A stretch of DNA of 64,000 nt from Lachnospiraceae bacterium (GTDB taxonomy: Bacteria > Bacillota > Clostridia > Lachnospirales > Lachnospiraceae), in NCBI GenBank assembly GCA_017556805.1, contig JAFYMC010000013.1:58551-122550 (forward strand), in the 5' to 3' direction. The first letter of the stretch is position 1. Every line of letters starts with the position of its first letter. Shown one piece after another: positions 8,245-17,544 of the stretch. The position numbers were made by a program, and so were the translations under genes. The notes beneath the pieces were generated by a model that had not been told where the DNA came from, ran no database searches, and saw only the letters and a list, made by a program, of their open reading frames with translations.

Positions 8245-9561
8245 CTACTCCTTCATACGACGTATCAAATCCCGATAGTAATATGCGGAATCCTTCATAA
8301 TTCTCCTGCGATCCGGGTCATTATAATCCACAAACACCAGACCGAACCGAGGCCCGTACCCCTGTGCCCATTCGAAGTTGTCCATCAGGGACCAGTGATA
8401 ATACCCACGGATATCCGCGCCCCACTCGATTGCCTTACTCAAGGAGGTCAGATACCGCTCCAAAAAATCGATACGATCCGGGTCATGCACCGCTCCATCC
8501 AAGAAAACACGGTCGTTGCAGGCCTGTCCGTTTTCCGTAATGATAATCGGCAGGTGATACCGTTCGTACAGGAACCGGAAGCCGTATTCCATGACCTTTT
8601 CGGTTATCGGCCAGCCCACAGAGGTACGCGGAAATCCCGTATAGCGTTCCACATAACCGTCTCTGTTAAATTCCGAACCGTTATACACATTAACACCGAT
8701 ATAATCAATAGGCTGATGCACCAGTTTCATTTCTTCCGGGGACAGCTCCAATAACGGTGCATGATTTTCCCCGAGACATACCGGATCCAAAAACCAATGA
8801 TGGGAAAACAAATTCTCGCCGCTTTTTTCGAAGGTAGCCTCCCTCGCCGCCTCCACATCCTCTTTTGCATCGGTAGACGGATAACAAAGTGTACCGGTGG
8901 ATGCCACGGAAATCTTTGCTTCACCATTCGCCTTACGAATCGCTGCCACCGCTTTACCGTGACACAACAGGAGATTTTTCATCACCGGGCCCAGTCCTTC
9001 CTTCGGATGTACCTCTCCCGGCGCATGTACTCCGGAGCAGTAGCCCAGATTTAACACAATCTGCGGTTCGTTTAACGTGGCATAGGACAGCACGCGTTCT
9101 CCGAAATGCTCTGCCACTACACTTGCATACCGTTCAAATGCATCGGAAATACCATCCCAGAAAAAACCGCCCTTCTGCTGCAGCGCCTCCGGCAAATCCC
9201 AATGGAACAGCGTCACATAGGGCGTAATTCCGTTTGCAAGAAGTTCATTTACCAACGCATCGTAAAATACAAAGCCCTTCGGATTTACCGCACCGTCACC
9301 GTCCGGAATAATACGTGGCCAGCTCAAAGAAAAGCGGTAGCTTGTCAGGCCCATCTCCTTCATCATTGCCACATCTTCTTTATATTTGTGATAGTGGTCA
9401 CAGGCCACATCACCGGTCTCCCCGTTTGCTACCTTTCCCGGAGTATGGGCAAAGGTATCCCATACGGATGCGCCTTTTCCGTCCTCTGCAGCAGCTCCCT
9501 CTATCTGATAGGACGCCGTAGCGGCTCCCCAAATAAACTCTTTCGGAAACTTCATACTCAT
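8245..9561 (-). CDS. GH1 beta-glycosidase (beta-glucosidase type)
   Basis: Cytosolic retaining glycosidase that splits terminal beta-linked glucose or related sugars from short oligosaccharides; 438 residues, normal for GH1. Seen: N-terminal FPKEFIWGAATASYQIEG signature, FSLSWPRI, acid/base Glu165 in TLNEPQ, nucleophile Glu343 in IITENGQ, and the C-terminal WSLMDNFEWAQGY aglycone motif. No signal peptide and no 6-phospho-site motif is obvious, so a non-phosphorylated substrate is likelier. ATG at 9561 follows GAGGAGG. It lies 24 bases after the isomerase gene and shares its operon with a GH2 beta-mannosidase, so gluco-manno-oligosaccharides are plausible substrates. Confidence 0.95.
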   Translation of the reverse strand: MSMKFPKEFIWGAATASYQIEGAAAEDGKGASVWDTFAHTPGKVANGETGDVACDHYHKYKEDVAMMKEMGLTSYRFSLSWPRIIPDGDGAVNPKGFVFYDALVNELLANGITPYVTLFHWDLPEALQQKGGFFWDGISDAFERYASVVAEHFGERVLSYATLNEPQIVLNLGYCSGVHAPGEVHPKEGLGPVMKNLLLCHGKAVAAIRKANGEAKISVASTGTLCYPSTDAKEDVEAAREATFEKSGENLFSHHWFLDPVCLGENHAPLLELSPEEMKLVHQPIDYIGVNVYNGSEFNRDGYVERYTGFPRTSVGWPITEKVMEYGFRFLYERYHLPIIITENGQACNDRVFLDGAVHDPDRIDFLERYLTSLSKAIEWGADIRGYYHWSLMDNFEWAQGYGPRFGLVFVDYNDPDRRRIMKDSAYYYRDLIRRMKE

Positions 9562-9585
9562 CTCTGTAACCTCCTCGTATAATGA

Positions 9586-10827
9586 TTATTGTCGATATTC
9601 CTTCTGTACCGCCGGCGCAACGGAAAGCTCCACCGGCATATAAGGAATCAACGTAGCCTGCAACGCATGATACAAATCCGACTTTCCCGGCCATACCGTA
9701 CCGATTACCCGGTTCTCCCGGTCTAGCTGATGGAACCAGGAACCATGCACCTTGTCATGCACCGTCGTATCCAGATATTCCATAAACTCCGCGTAGTCTG
9801 CGGCATACTTATCCTTTCCCGTCACCCGGTAAAGCACTGCGGAAGTATTGATTGCCTCCGCTAACGTCCAGTGCATCCGGTCATACACCACCGGTGTGCC
9901 GTCCCAATCCGTGGTATATACCAGTCCCGGCGCACCGTCCCGGTTCCAGGCGTCCGCCACTGCTCTGTTATATAAGTGCTCGGCCGCTTCCACATAGTTT
10001 ACTGCAGCATTTTGCGTATCACGAAAAGATGACATGGCCCACTGGGTAATCAGTCGTGCCCATTCAATCCCGTGTCCCGGTGTGGCACCGTAAGGCTTAA
10101 ACGGATCATCCGGCCGCTCTTTATTGCAGTCCAAATCCGGCATCCAGTCCGGCCCGAAATGCTCCGGAATCCGCCAATTGTTATCCTTGGCCCACCCCAG
10201 TACCCGGTCAATGATTCTCCCGGCCCGTACCCGGTATTTTTCCTCTCCTAAAACATCCGCCACCGCCAAAAACGCCTCCACCGTATGCATATTGGCATTT
10301 AATCCACGGTATGTATCAAGCTCTGTAAACTCTGTATTCCAGACATCACAGGACAGGCCTTCCGTTTCGTTCCAGAACCGGGCATCATACAAGGAAAGTG
10401 CTTCCTTTAACAGCGGCTCCGCAGCCTCACAACCGGCAAGAACCGCCGAGGATGCCGCCAGTATTACAAAAGCATGGGCGTAGCATTGTTTGCCCGGTAA
10501 TACCGTTCCGTCCACCGTACGGCCGGCATACCAGCCGCCGTGCTCCTTATCCTGCAATTCTCCCGTCAAGCCCTTGATTGCCGCCTGCACCAGCTCCCTG
10601 CTGCCTTCGTGCCCCAGCATAGCACCGATACTGTACACATGCGCCATACGGCTCGTAATCCAGGTCTCGCGGTTTCTCTCCTTCCACGGAGTTCCGTCAT
10701 CTCCCAGATAATAGGAACCTCCTCCCGGGGAAGGAAAACGATGTCCGAAGGCAAGCAGTTCCTCCCGCAATTCCTTTAGAAATTGTTTGTTTTCTTCGGT
10801 GTCAATGCAATATTTTTTATTTACCAT
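9586..10827 (-). CDS. AGE-family sugar isomerase/epimerase (YihS or mannose isomerase-like)
   Basis: (alpha/alpha)6-barrel protein of the N-acylglucosamine 2-epimerase superfamily, 413 residues. Seen: WITSRMAHVYSIGAMLG, GGWYAGRTVDG, ANMHTVEAFLAV, GATPGHGIEWARL and HGSWFHQLDRENR, the conserved Arg/His-bearing motifs of aldose-ketose isomerases of the YihS/mannose isomerase branch. Between a beta-mannosidase and a GH1 glycosidase, conversion of mannose to fructose is the natural guess; sulfoquinovose or glucose are alternatives. The start is ATG 10827, 5 bases after AGGAG; an in-frame TTG at 10842 overlaps the ribosome site and is rejected. Cytosolic. Confidence 0.88.
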   Translation of the reverse strand: MVNKKYCIDTEENKQFLKELREELLAFGHRFPSPGGGSYYLGDDGTPWKERNRETWITSRMAHVYSIGAMLGHEGSRELVQAAIKGLTGELQDKEHGGWYAGRTVDGTVLPGKQCYAHAFVILAASSAVLAGCEAAEPLLKEALSLYDARFWNETEGLSCDVWNTEFTELDTYRGLNANMHTVEAFLAVADVLGEEKYRVRAGRIIDRVLGWAKDNNWRIPEHFGPDWMPDLDCNKERPDDPFKPYGATPGHGIEWARLITQWAMSSFRDTQNAAVNYVEAAEHLYNRAVADAWNRDGAPGLVYTTDWDGTPVVYDRMHWTLAEAINTSAVLYRVTGKDKYAADYAEFMEYLDTTVHDKVHGSWFHQLDRENRVIGTVWPGKSDLYHALQATLIPYMPVELSVAPAVQKEYRQ

Positions 10828-10898
10828 ATACGCTCCTGTCAAACTTTATGTTTCAGCCATTCCCGGCATACTTTCGGTATTTCCCGAACCGGCTTATC

Positions 10899-13385
10899 CT
10901 AACGGATGTCATAAGTACTGCGTACCCGGAGCCCGTCCGTATTTCCTCGTAACACCTTAAGTCTGCGTTCTCCCGGCTCCATATCGAAATAGTTGTCCGA
11001 AAGCAGCAAATCCTCATCGGCATTTAAAATCTCCACATCCTTTGCATATGCATCTGCGGTTACCACCACTTCATCGCCCTCTGTATAAACCGTGAGCTGC
11101 GGATTCACAAACTTATAATATTTCGGCTGACAGAAGATAATGCTTCCCTCTCCGATGATTTCCTTCGTTTCCTTTAATGTATACGACACATGATCCCCGT
11201 AGAGTTCTGCCTGCGGAAGCGGTACCTTCTCAAGCCATACCGCCGTAAGGGCCGGAACGTGCACCTGTTCCGTGTTACATTCCTTTACGGCTCCGTCGGC
11301 ATCACGAAGCTGCCATTCTACCGTTACATCCCTATCCTGCATGGTCTCATTGCTGACATTAAAGCGAACGGACTTTTTTACCTCATACGGTTCTGCATTC
11401 GGGTTGGTATCCTGGGTCAGAATGCCTTCCTCCTCACAGGATAAAAGAACCGGTGCAAAGAACCTTTTCGCATAATAATGAAGTGCCTTCCACCGGCCGT
11501 AATAATCAACGGAAGACCAACTTGCCACCGGCCAGCAATCGTTTAACTGCCAAATTACCGTACCCATACAACGGCCTCTCCACCGGCGGAAATGCTCTAC
11601 GCCGTATCGGATGGCTTGGGCCTGCAGAAGCTGGGATGCATACACAATCCGGTCAAACGAAGTCGGGTACAGATAGGTCTGGGCCATGTAATTGGAAATC
11701 TTACCGTTGGCCGCCGCGTTTCTCTGATGCTTCTCCATCACATAGGAGTAAATATTCCTGTCTTCCGGAAGGGTGAAGGTCTCAATGGTCTTTACCGAAG
11801 GGAACGCCTGGAAGCCAAACTCGGACAAATAGCGGAAATGAAACTTCCGATACTCGGTAATCGGTTTGTTTCCGTGCCAAACATCCCAATAATGGACATC
11901 CCCCCGGTTCTCGTCGTTTGGCTCGTCAAAACAACCTCCGCTGGACGGACTGGCCGGCCAGTAGAAGGTCTCCGGGTCATACTCCTTTAACACCTTCGGT
12001 AATATGTATTCATACATTTTTACATAATCGCTTTGTTCCTTCGGGGAATTCACCCATTCTCCCTGCTTTACAAACAACTCCATTTCGTTATTGCCGCACC
12101 ATAGACCCAGAGACGCATGATGGCGCAAACGTTTGATATTGTCCTTAAACTCCGCGATAATATTTTCTTCAAATTCCTCCGACAAATCGTACACCGCACA
12201 GGCAAACATAAAATCCTGCCATACCATCAGCCCCAATTCGTCACAGGCATCGTAAAACCAATCCTCCGGATAATACCCGCCGCCCCAAACCCGGATACTG
12301 TTGAAGTTTGCCGCCTTGGCATCCTCCAAAAGGCGTCTCGTCCGTTCTCTGCTCGTCCGGGCAATCAAATTATCCTCCGGGATATAATCGGCACCCATGG
12401 CAAAAATTTCCACTCCGTTTACCTTATGGGCGAACCGCTCTCCGTAAGTATCCGGCTCCGTTGCCATAGTCATGGTACGCAAACCGATACGACGTTCCCA
12501 GACATCCAGCAAATTCTCTCCGAGATATAAGGATACCCTTACCGTATACAAAGGCTGCGCCCCGAAACCGGCCGGCCACCAAAGCTGCGGATTCTCAATA
12601 CGGACCGGTGCAACACCGTCTCCTGCTGCTACTACCACACCCTCCGGGTCTTTCACTTCTACCGCTACGGAAAGTCCGCAAAGCTCCGGCTCTGCCTTCA
12701 AAAGCAACGTACCGGCTTCTCCGTATACAAACGCTTCCGCGGAAGCAGACTGCAATTCCACCCGGGTATGCAATTCTACCGCACCATCCTCATGCTTTTG
12801 TGTCACATAAGTGCTATCGATTCGCGCGGTATCATAAGCCACCAAAGACACCGGGCGCCACAGGCCTACACCGGGCAGTCTCGGACCCCAGTCCCAACCG
12901 AACATGCAATGCGCCTTCCGAAGATACGGAAATCCCCGCATGGCGTCAGAGGTACCATCCAGGCGCTTGGCCGCGTACCTCTCCCTGATATACTCCGTCG
13001 GAGACTGAAACTCCACCGACAATGTATTCCGGCCTTCCCGAAGTACCCCCTTTACATCAAACTCCCAGATTCTGTGCATATTGTCCGCGTGCCCCAGCAA
13101 TTCGCCGTTTAAGAAGACATCCGCCAAGGTATCGATTCCCTCAAACCGTAACAGCACTCTGTCTTTCCCGCAAATGTCGGAGTCAGCAAAAAACTCCGTC
13201 CGGTACTCATATTCACGCTCCGACAACGCCAAAGCCTCAAGTTCATTATCCCGATAGTACGGATCCCCGATTTTGTCATTCCGAAGCAAATCCGAATACA
13301 AGTCTCCCGGAACAAAAGCCGGGATAAAATTATCCCAGCTTCTGTCCTTCATCATCCAATTTTTATCTAACGAAACAGTAATCAT
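10899..13385 (-). CDS. GH2 beta-mannosidase
   Basis: Cytosolic exo-beta-mannosidase that removes terminal beta-1,4-mannose; 828 residues, typical for GH2 beta-mannosidases. Seen: N-terminal jelly-roll (FVPGDLYSDLLRN, LRFEGIDTLADVFLNG, GWDWGPRLPGVGLW), central immunoglobulin-like domain, TIM barrel with FNSIRVWGGGYYPEDWFYDACDELG, catalytic acid/base Glu in CGNNEMELF and probable nucleophile Glu in RYLSEFGFQAFPS, and C-terminal beta domains. The WGG-Y and GWDWGP motifs separate it from beta-galactosidases. ATG at 13385 follows GAGGTG; the GTG at 13397 is embedded in that site. It starts 25 bases after the chemoreceptor gene. Confidence 0.93.
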   Translation of the reverse strand: MITVSLDKNWMMKDRSWDNFIPAFVPGDLYSDLLRNDKIGDPYYRDNELEALALSEREYEYRTEFFADSDICGKDRVLLRFEGIDTLADVFLNGELLGHADNMHRIWEFDVKGVLREGRNTLSVEFQSPTEYIRERYAAKRLDGTSDAMRGFPYLRKAHCMFGWDWGPRLPGVGLWRPVSLVAYDTARIDSTYVTQKHEDGAVELHTRVELQSASAEAFVYGEAGTLLLKAEPELCGLSVAVEVKDPEGVVVAAGDGVAPVRIENPQLWWPAGFGAQPLYTVRVSLYLGENLLDVWERRIGLRTMTMATEPDTYGERFAHKVNGVEIFAMGADYIPEDNLIARTSRERTRRLLEDAKAANFNSIRVWGGGYYPEDWFYDACDELGLMVWQDFMFACAVYDLSEEFEENIIAEFKDNIKRLRHHASLGLWCGNNEMELFVKQGEWVNSPKEQSDYVKMYEYILPKVLKEYDPETFYWPASPSSGGCFDEPNDENRGDVHYWDVWHGNKPITEYRKFHFRYLSEFGFQAFPSVKTIETFTLPEDRNIYSYVMEKHQRNAAANGKISNYMAQTYLYPTSFDRIVYASQLLQAQAIRYGVEHFRRWRGRCMGTVIWQLNDCWPVASWSSVDYYGRWKALHYYAKRFFAPVLLSCEEEGILTQDTNPNAEPYEVKKSVRFNVSNETMQDRDVTVEWQLRDADGAVKECNTEQVHVPALTAVWLEKVPLPQAELYGDHVSYTLKETKEIIGEGSIIFCQPKYYKFVNPQLTVYTEGDEVVVTADAYAKDVEILNADEDLLLSDNYFDMEPGERRLKVLRGNTDGLRVRSTYDIR

Positions 13386-13409
13386 CCGACACCTCACCGC
13401 ATAAGATTT

Positions 13410-15152
13410 CTATTCATACTCGAACCGGTTTACAATTTCCCGCAACTCATTCATACTCTCTACCGTATCGTTGGTCAGAGTATAATTGTCGCTGGTGGCA
13501 TTCACTACATCTGCCGTTTTCATTGCAATATCATTTACTCCCGCGCTGGTCTCTTCTACCGTCCGGGATACATGTTCCACCGCATCCGATACCTTCTGAA
13601 TCGACCCGGCCAATGCCACAATCTGCTCGGAAATGTTATCCATACGTGCCTTAAAGGTATCTGCATCCTGACGATATTGTGCGCCAGTCCGGTTAAAGTT
13701 ATCAAAATCCGCCAGCACCGTTTCTTCCAGAAAACTACTGGTATGTTCCATACTCTCCGTTATATTGGTTACCGCACTGTTCACTTCATTGATAATGCCG
13801 TCAATATCCTTCACCGTCTCTAAAGAGCGCTGCGCCAGTTTACTGATTTCCTGGGCTACTACCGCGAAGCCTTTGCCTGCGTCTCCCGCTCTTGCCGCTT
13901 CAATACTTGCATTCAGGGAAAGCAGACTGGTCTGGTCGGAAATATCAACAATCGCTGCCGTTAATTCATTAATCTTTTCTACAGCTCCCAATCCCTCCAA
14001 CGCTCGTCCGGTCTTACTACGAATCTGCTCATACAGCTTTCTCGTCTGTGCAATCGCGCTCTGGGTAGAACTCTGCATTTCCTCCGCGCGGCCTGCCACT
14101 TCTTCGGAAAAGCGGTTGCTAAGCTCCGTTTCCCGTCCGATTACTTCTGCCTGATTCCGCATATCTTCCATGTACCGAGTCATATTCCGGGTCACATCGC
14201 TCACCTGCTCGGTACTTGCCGCCAGTTGCTCCGTTGTCGCGGAATTATCGGTACAAAACACATGTACCTGATTACTGGAAGACTCCAGTTTCTGCATATT
14301 CTCCCCTACCGTACGGTTTGTGTGATCGATACGTGTCACCACATCGTACAGATTATTACTCATCTCCCGCACCGCCCGGCCGATAACTCCGGTTTCATCC
14401 TTACGCTCGCAAAGACGGTCCATATTCTCCGGAAGCTTAATCTTTAGCTTCGCGGTATCATTAATAATCCCCGTCACCTGATTCAACGGCTTCGTAAAAC
14501 GCCGGATAACAACCGTGGAAACAAGTACAACAAGAACCAGCACCACCAATGCCACAACCAATGCCATTACAGACATTCCTACAAGCGGTCTTGTCAACTC
14601 CGAACCGCTTGCGCAAATAATCATAATGGACCTATTTGCGGTTACATAGTAGCTGGCATACATGGGCTCTCCGTCTTCTTCAAACTCCATGCACAGATTA
14701 TCCGGTATTACTCCCTTATTAATCGACGCCACCACCTCTGTAATTGCCGCATTCTTATTCGGCTTTCCGATATAAGACTCATCCGCATGATACCGGATAA
14801 TACCGCTCTTATCTACCACGTAATAATAGAACTCCTCCAAACCGGTGATCTCCATTTTACCGAGGATTGCCGTATACTGCTCTGTGGTTAAGCCGGTGTA
14901 CTGCTTAATTCCGTCGTTAATATTCTCCTCTTCCTTGTCAATCAGCTTACCGTAGGATGTGGCCATATTCAACATTTTGCCGTAGGCGGAATCGATTACC
15001 AAATCCTTAACATACGACACCATAATCAGAATCGTCACCGCAACAGATGCAAGCACACCAAGCACCACAAGTGAGCTTATCTTTGTTTGAATCGAGTGAA
15101 GCTTTCCCTTCGCCTTTTCTCCTTTATTCGCAACATTCTTTCCTCGTTTCAT
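13410..15152 (-). CDS. Methyl-accepting chemotaxis protein with extracellular cache-like sensor
   Basis: Transmembrane chemoreceptor, 580 residues. Seen: basic N-terminus, membrane helix at about 29-50, extracytoplasmic sensor at about 50-190 with [17 protein letters not shown] and SYIGKPNKN typical of single-cache sensors, second helix at about 192-215, HAMP, and a signalling domain with the hairpin-tip motif [30 protein letters not shown] lies 7 bases before ATG 15152. Only 25 bases separate it from the beta-mannosidase gene and no terminator is visible, so receptor and mannoside enzymes are probably co-transcribed. The ligand may be a manno-oligosaccharide or a product; that is inference. 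Confidence 0.92.
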   Translation of the reverse strand: MKRGKNVANKGEKAKGKLHSIQTKISSLVVLGVLASVAVTILIMVSYVKDLVIDSAYGKMLNMATSYGKLIDKEEENINDGIKQYTGLTTEQYTAILGKMEITGLEEFYYYVVDKSGIIRYHADESYIGKPNKNAAITEVVASINKGVIPDNLCMEFEEDGEPMYASYYVTANRSIMIICASGSELTRPLVGMSVMALVVALVVLVLVVLVSTVVIRRFTKPLNQVTGIINDTAKLKIKLPENMDRLCERKDETGVIGRAVREMSNNLYDVVTRIDHTNRTVGENMQKLESSSNQVHVFCTDNSATTEQLAASTEQVSDVTRNMTRYMEDMRNQAEVIGRETELSNRFSEEVAGRAEEMQSSTQSAIAQTRKLYEQIRSKTGRALEGLGAVEKINELTAAIVDISDQTSLLSLNASIEAARAGDAGKGFAVVAQEISKLAQRSLETVKDIDGIINEVNSAVTNITESMEHTSSFLEETVLADFDNFNRTGAQYRQDADTFKARMDNISEQIVALAGSIQKVSDAVEHVSRTVEETSAGVNDIAMKTADVVNATSDNYTLTNDTVESMNELREIVNRFEYE

Positions 15153-15279
15153 AACGCCGCCTCCTTCTTTTCTTCATTTCTCCGTATTTATCTTAAAATT
15201 GACAAATTATTCTCCTTTACAACATTTATTATACCACAATTCCTTCTTTTTTGCCACTCTTTTCTCTCCAATTTCTCAC

Positions 15280-15311
15280 AAAAAAGAAAGCTGCCGCTTT
15301 GCGACAGCTTC
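15280..15311 (-). terminator. Intrinsic terminator after the second sugar transferase gene
   Basis: Minus-strand hairpin GAAGCTGTCGC-AAA-GCGGCAGCTTTC followed by TTTTTTG, directly after the stop at 15323. Confidence 0.92.
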
Positions 15312-15322
15312 CCCGAATCAGC

Positions 15323-16705
15323 TTAATATGCACCCTTTCTCTGTAACAGAGAGGTTACCGTTTTCAACATGATTTTAAAATCCAGCCAGATGCTCCAGTT
15401 ATCGATATACTCCGTATCCAGCTCTACAATCTTCTCAAAATCCGTAATCTGGCTGCGGCCGCTTACCTGCCACATACCGGTAATTCCCGGCTTGATACTC
15501 ATTCTGCGCCAGTGAGTACGCTCGTATTTTTCCACCTCATCCAGTGTCGGCGGTCTGGTACCCACAAGACTCATGCTTCCGAACAATACATTAAAAAACT
15601 GCGGCAGCTCATCAATACTGGTCTTTCGGATAAACTTGCCCACTTTCGTAATACGCGGGTCATCCTTAATTTTAAACATCAGACCGTCTTTGACTTCATT
15701 CTGCTCCTGAAGCTTTGCCTTCAGTTCCTCCGCGTCCACACACATACTGCGGAACTTATACATTTCGAAAATACTACCGTTGATACCGGCTCTCTTCTGT
15801 TTAAAAATCACCGGACCCTTGGAATCTAACTTAATGGCAATGGCTGCAATTAACATAATCGGCGAAAACACGATAATTCCGAGTAAGCTTCCGATAATAT
15901 CGATAATTCGTTTGATTGCTTTGGATGAATCGTCTAAGCAAACTCTGTGATAGGTCACAACCGGATAGGTTCCCACACTGCTGACGTAACGATGTGCACC
16001 GTGTGCCCGGAACAGCTTTACGATAATACGTACCGATACACCCATGTCCAAACAAATGTCAATGTACTGCTGAATATCCACCATATCCGTCTTACGATTC
16101 ATAATATACACCTGACCGATGGCATTCTCATGCACAATCCGTTCCAAATCCTTCACGCTTCCGAGATACCGCTCATCCGTCGTATCTTCCATGCTGACGT
16201 AACCCACCAGCCGGACCGATGTATTGCTCTTATACAAATACCTTTTAAATGTACCGAAACGATCGATATCACCTACCAGCAACACCCGCGGAGCATTAAA
16301 CTTCCAGTGGGTAGCCAGAAAACGCACAAAAAAAGCGCCGACGAGAATCAACACATAGGACGCAATGACATATGCGCAAAAGAAACGCAGCTCAAAGGAA
16401 TGATTCAGCAGATAATCGATTGCCATTACCGCTACCGGAAGCAGCGAAACGATAAAAGATTTCGTAATGGTAAAAATGGTACGGTCCACATAGAAAAATG
16501 TGGTTACATTATACGTACGGGCATTTTTATTCACCATAATAAAAATCACCATAAATACGACACAAATCGGTCCGTACAGTTCCAATGCTTCATACAGTGA
16601 CACTCCCGCTACCGCGGTTGCTATTAAAAACGCTGCAACCATCCAACAGCAGTCCAAAACTATATGTAATAAATTTGTACTTACATCCCGATTAAACTTA
16701 CCCAA
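15323..16705 (-). CDS. Undecaprenyl-phosphate sugar phosphotransferase, complete
   Basis: Initiating glycosyltransferase for an exopolysaccharide, 460 residues. Seen: four N-terminal membrane helices (about 15-125), a Rossmann-like region beginning APRVLLVGDIDRFGTFKRYL, a fifth helix (about 270-295), and the sugar transferase domain with KGPVIFKQKRAG, MYKFRSMCVDAEEL, KTSIDELPQFFNVLFGSMSLVGTRPP, KPGITGMWQVSGR and a C-terminal D-IWLDFKIMLKT. Sugar (glucose, galactose or GalNAc) unknown. The start appears to be TTG at 16705, 8 bases after GGAGG. A strong promoter and a 16-bp palindrome lie upstream, so it is probably transcribed alone and regulated. Confidence 0.94.
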   Translation of the reverse strand: MGKFNRDVSTNLLHIVLDCCWMVAAFLIATAVAGVSLYEALELYGPICVVFMVIFIMVNKNARTYNVTTFFYVDRTIFTITKSFIVSLLPVAVMAIDYLLNHSFELRFFCAYVIASYVLILVGAFFVRFLATHWKFNAPRVLLVGDIDRFGTFKRYLYKSNTSVRLVGYVSMEDTTDERYLGSVKDLERIVHENAIGQVYIMNRKTDMVDIQQYIDICLDMGVSVRIIVKLFRAHGAHRYVSSVGTYPVVTYHRVCLDDSSKAIKRIIDIIGSLLGIIVFSPIMLIAAIAIKLDSKGPVIFKQKRAGINGSIFEMYKFRSMCVDAEELKAKLQEQNEVKDGLMFKIKDDPRITKVGKFIRKTSIDELPQFFNVLFGSMSLVGTRPPTLDEVEKYERTHWRRMSIKPGITGMWQVSGRSQITDFEKIVELDTEYIDNWSIWLDFKIMLKTVTSLLQRKGAY

Positions 16706-16728
16706 TTTAATCGCCTCCTCGCAAAATC

Positions 16729-16744
16729 TAGGCCATATGGCCTA
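16729..16744. promoter_or_regulatory. Perfect 16-bp palindrome, candidate operator
   Basis: TAGGCCATATGGCCTA lies just downstream of the -10 box of the promoter at 16754-16782 and before the ribosome site of the sugar transferase gene. Its position suits a repressor site; the protein is unknown. Confidence 0.5.
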
Positions 16745-16753
16745 CATAGTAAT

Positions 16754-16782
16754 ATTATAACATCGAATTGTCTGAATGTAAA
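16754..16782 (-). promoter_or_regulatory. Sigma-A-type promoter of the sugar transferase gene
   Basis: TTTACA and TATAAT on the minus strand with a 17-base spacer, about 50 bases before the start at 16705. Confidence 0.8.
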
Positions 16783-16821
16783 TAGCCCATTCAATTATTA
16801 TCCCACATTTACACAAAGCAA

Positions 16822-16845
16822 CGTCGATAACCTTCGTTATCGACG
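16822..16845 (-). terminator. Candidate terminator hairpin after the YbjQ-like gene
   Basis: Perfect 10-bp stem CGTCGATAAC/GTTATCGACG with a 4-base loop. The minus-strand T-run behind it is weak (TTGCTTTGTG), so termination is less sure. Confidence 0.55.
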
Positions 16846-16860
16846 CCGTTACCCATTCTC

Positions 16861-17172
16861 TTATTTAAACTTTACTGCGGTTCCGTATGCCATCACCTCT
16901 GCCGCACCCTGCATCACCGCTGCGGAAGCATAACGGATATTTACAACCGCATCCGCCCCCAAGCTCTCTGCCTCTGCCGCCATTCGCTTGGTCGCCAGTG
17001 CTCTCGCTTCATTCATCATCTCATTGTAAGCCTTTAACTCACCGCCTACGATGGTCTTAAAGCTCTGGGTAATGTCACGTCCGATATGCTTGGACTGAAT
17101 GGTACTTCCCTTTACCAAACCAATCATTTCCAGTTCTTTTCCGGAAATATAATCAGTATTTACTAAGATCAT
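16861..17172 (-). CDS. YbjQ/UPF0145 family protein
   Basis: Small cytosolic protein of the YbjQ family, 103 residues, the normal family length. Seen: NTDYISGKELEMIGLVKGSTIQ start, the central KTIVGGELKAYNEMMNEARALA helix and LGADAVVNIRYASAAV followed by AYGTAVKF. Family members form pentamers and are sometimes annotated as heavy-metal binding, but no function is firmly known. Only few Cys/His are present, so metal binding is not evident here. ATG 17172 follows GGAGG and overlaps the end of the upstream membrane gene by 20 bases. Confidence 0.88.
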   Translation of the reverse strand: MILVNTDYISGKELEMIGLVKGSTIQSKHIGRDITQSFKTIVGGELKAYNEMMNEARALATKRMAAEAESLGADAVVNIRYASAAVMQGAAEVMAYGTAVKFK

Positions 17173-17380
17173 CCTCTTCTCCTCCTTCGATTTCCTTAAT
17201 TCTGCTGATTAACACACCGATGGTTACTCCACATACGGCAAGCGGTCCCAAAATCATCAGAAGCTTCACTGCCAAAGGAATTCCTCCGACAAAAAGAAAC
17301 AGCAGGACAATGCCTATGTAATACAGTAACATCAGGGATGCTATAATGACCGGAGCAATCATCTTTTCCGTATGATTCAT
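17153..17380 (-). CDS. Unknown small membrane protein upstream of the YbjQ-like gene
   Basis: 75 residues, not recognised. Two hydrophobic segments (about 8-30, PVIIASLMLLYYIGIVLLFLF, and 34-54) and an acidic C-terminus. Start chosen at ATG 17380, preceded by GGGGGAG; an upstream in-frame start at 17485 would add 35 residues without similarity to anything and overlaps the terminator at 17486. It overlaps the YbjQ-like gene by 20 bases, so the two probably form an operon. Confidence 0.65.
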   Translation of the reverse strand: MNHTEKMIAPVIIASLMLLYYIGIVLLFLFVGGIPLAVKLLMILGPLAVCGVTIGVLISRIKEIEGGEEDDLSKY

Positions 17381-17485
17381 ACTTATCTCCCCCTCATTCA
17401 TTCTATCAGTAATTTCAGTATATACACAAAGATAAATTTTTGTCAATAAGCCTCTGTACCTATCCGTTCTCCTTCTCTTCCCCAT

Positions 17486-17522
17486 GAAAGAAGCCCCCTT
17501 CTTTTGAAAGGGAGCCTCTTCA
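17486..17522 (-). terminator. Intrinsic terminator after the RsgI-like gene
   Basis: Minus-strand GAGGCTCCCTT pairs with AAGGGGGCTTC around a six-base loop and is followed by TTTC. It lies 22 bases beyond the stop at 17545. Confidence 0.75.
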
Positions 17523-17544
17523 TGCCCATATTATTTAAATGCTC

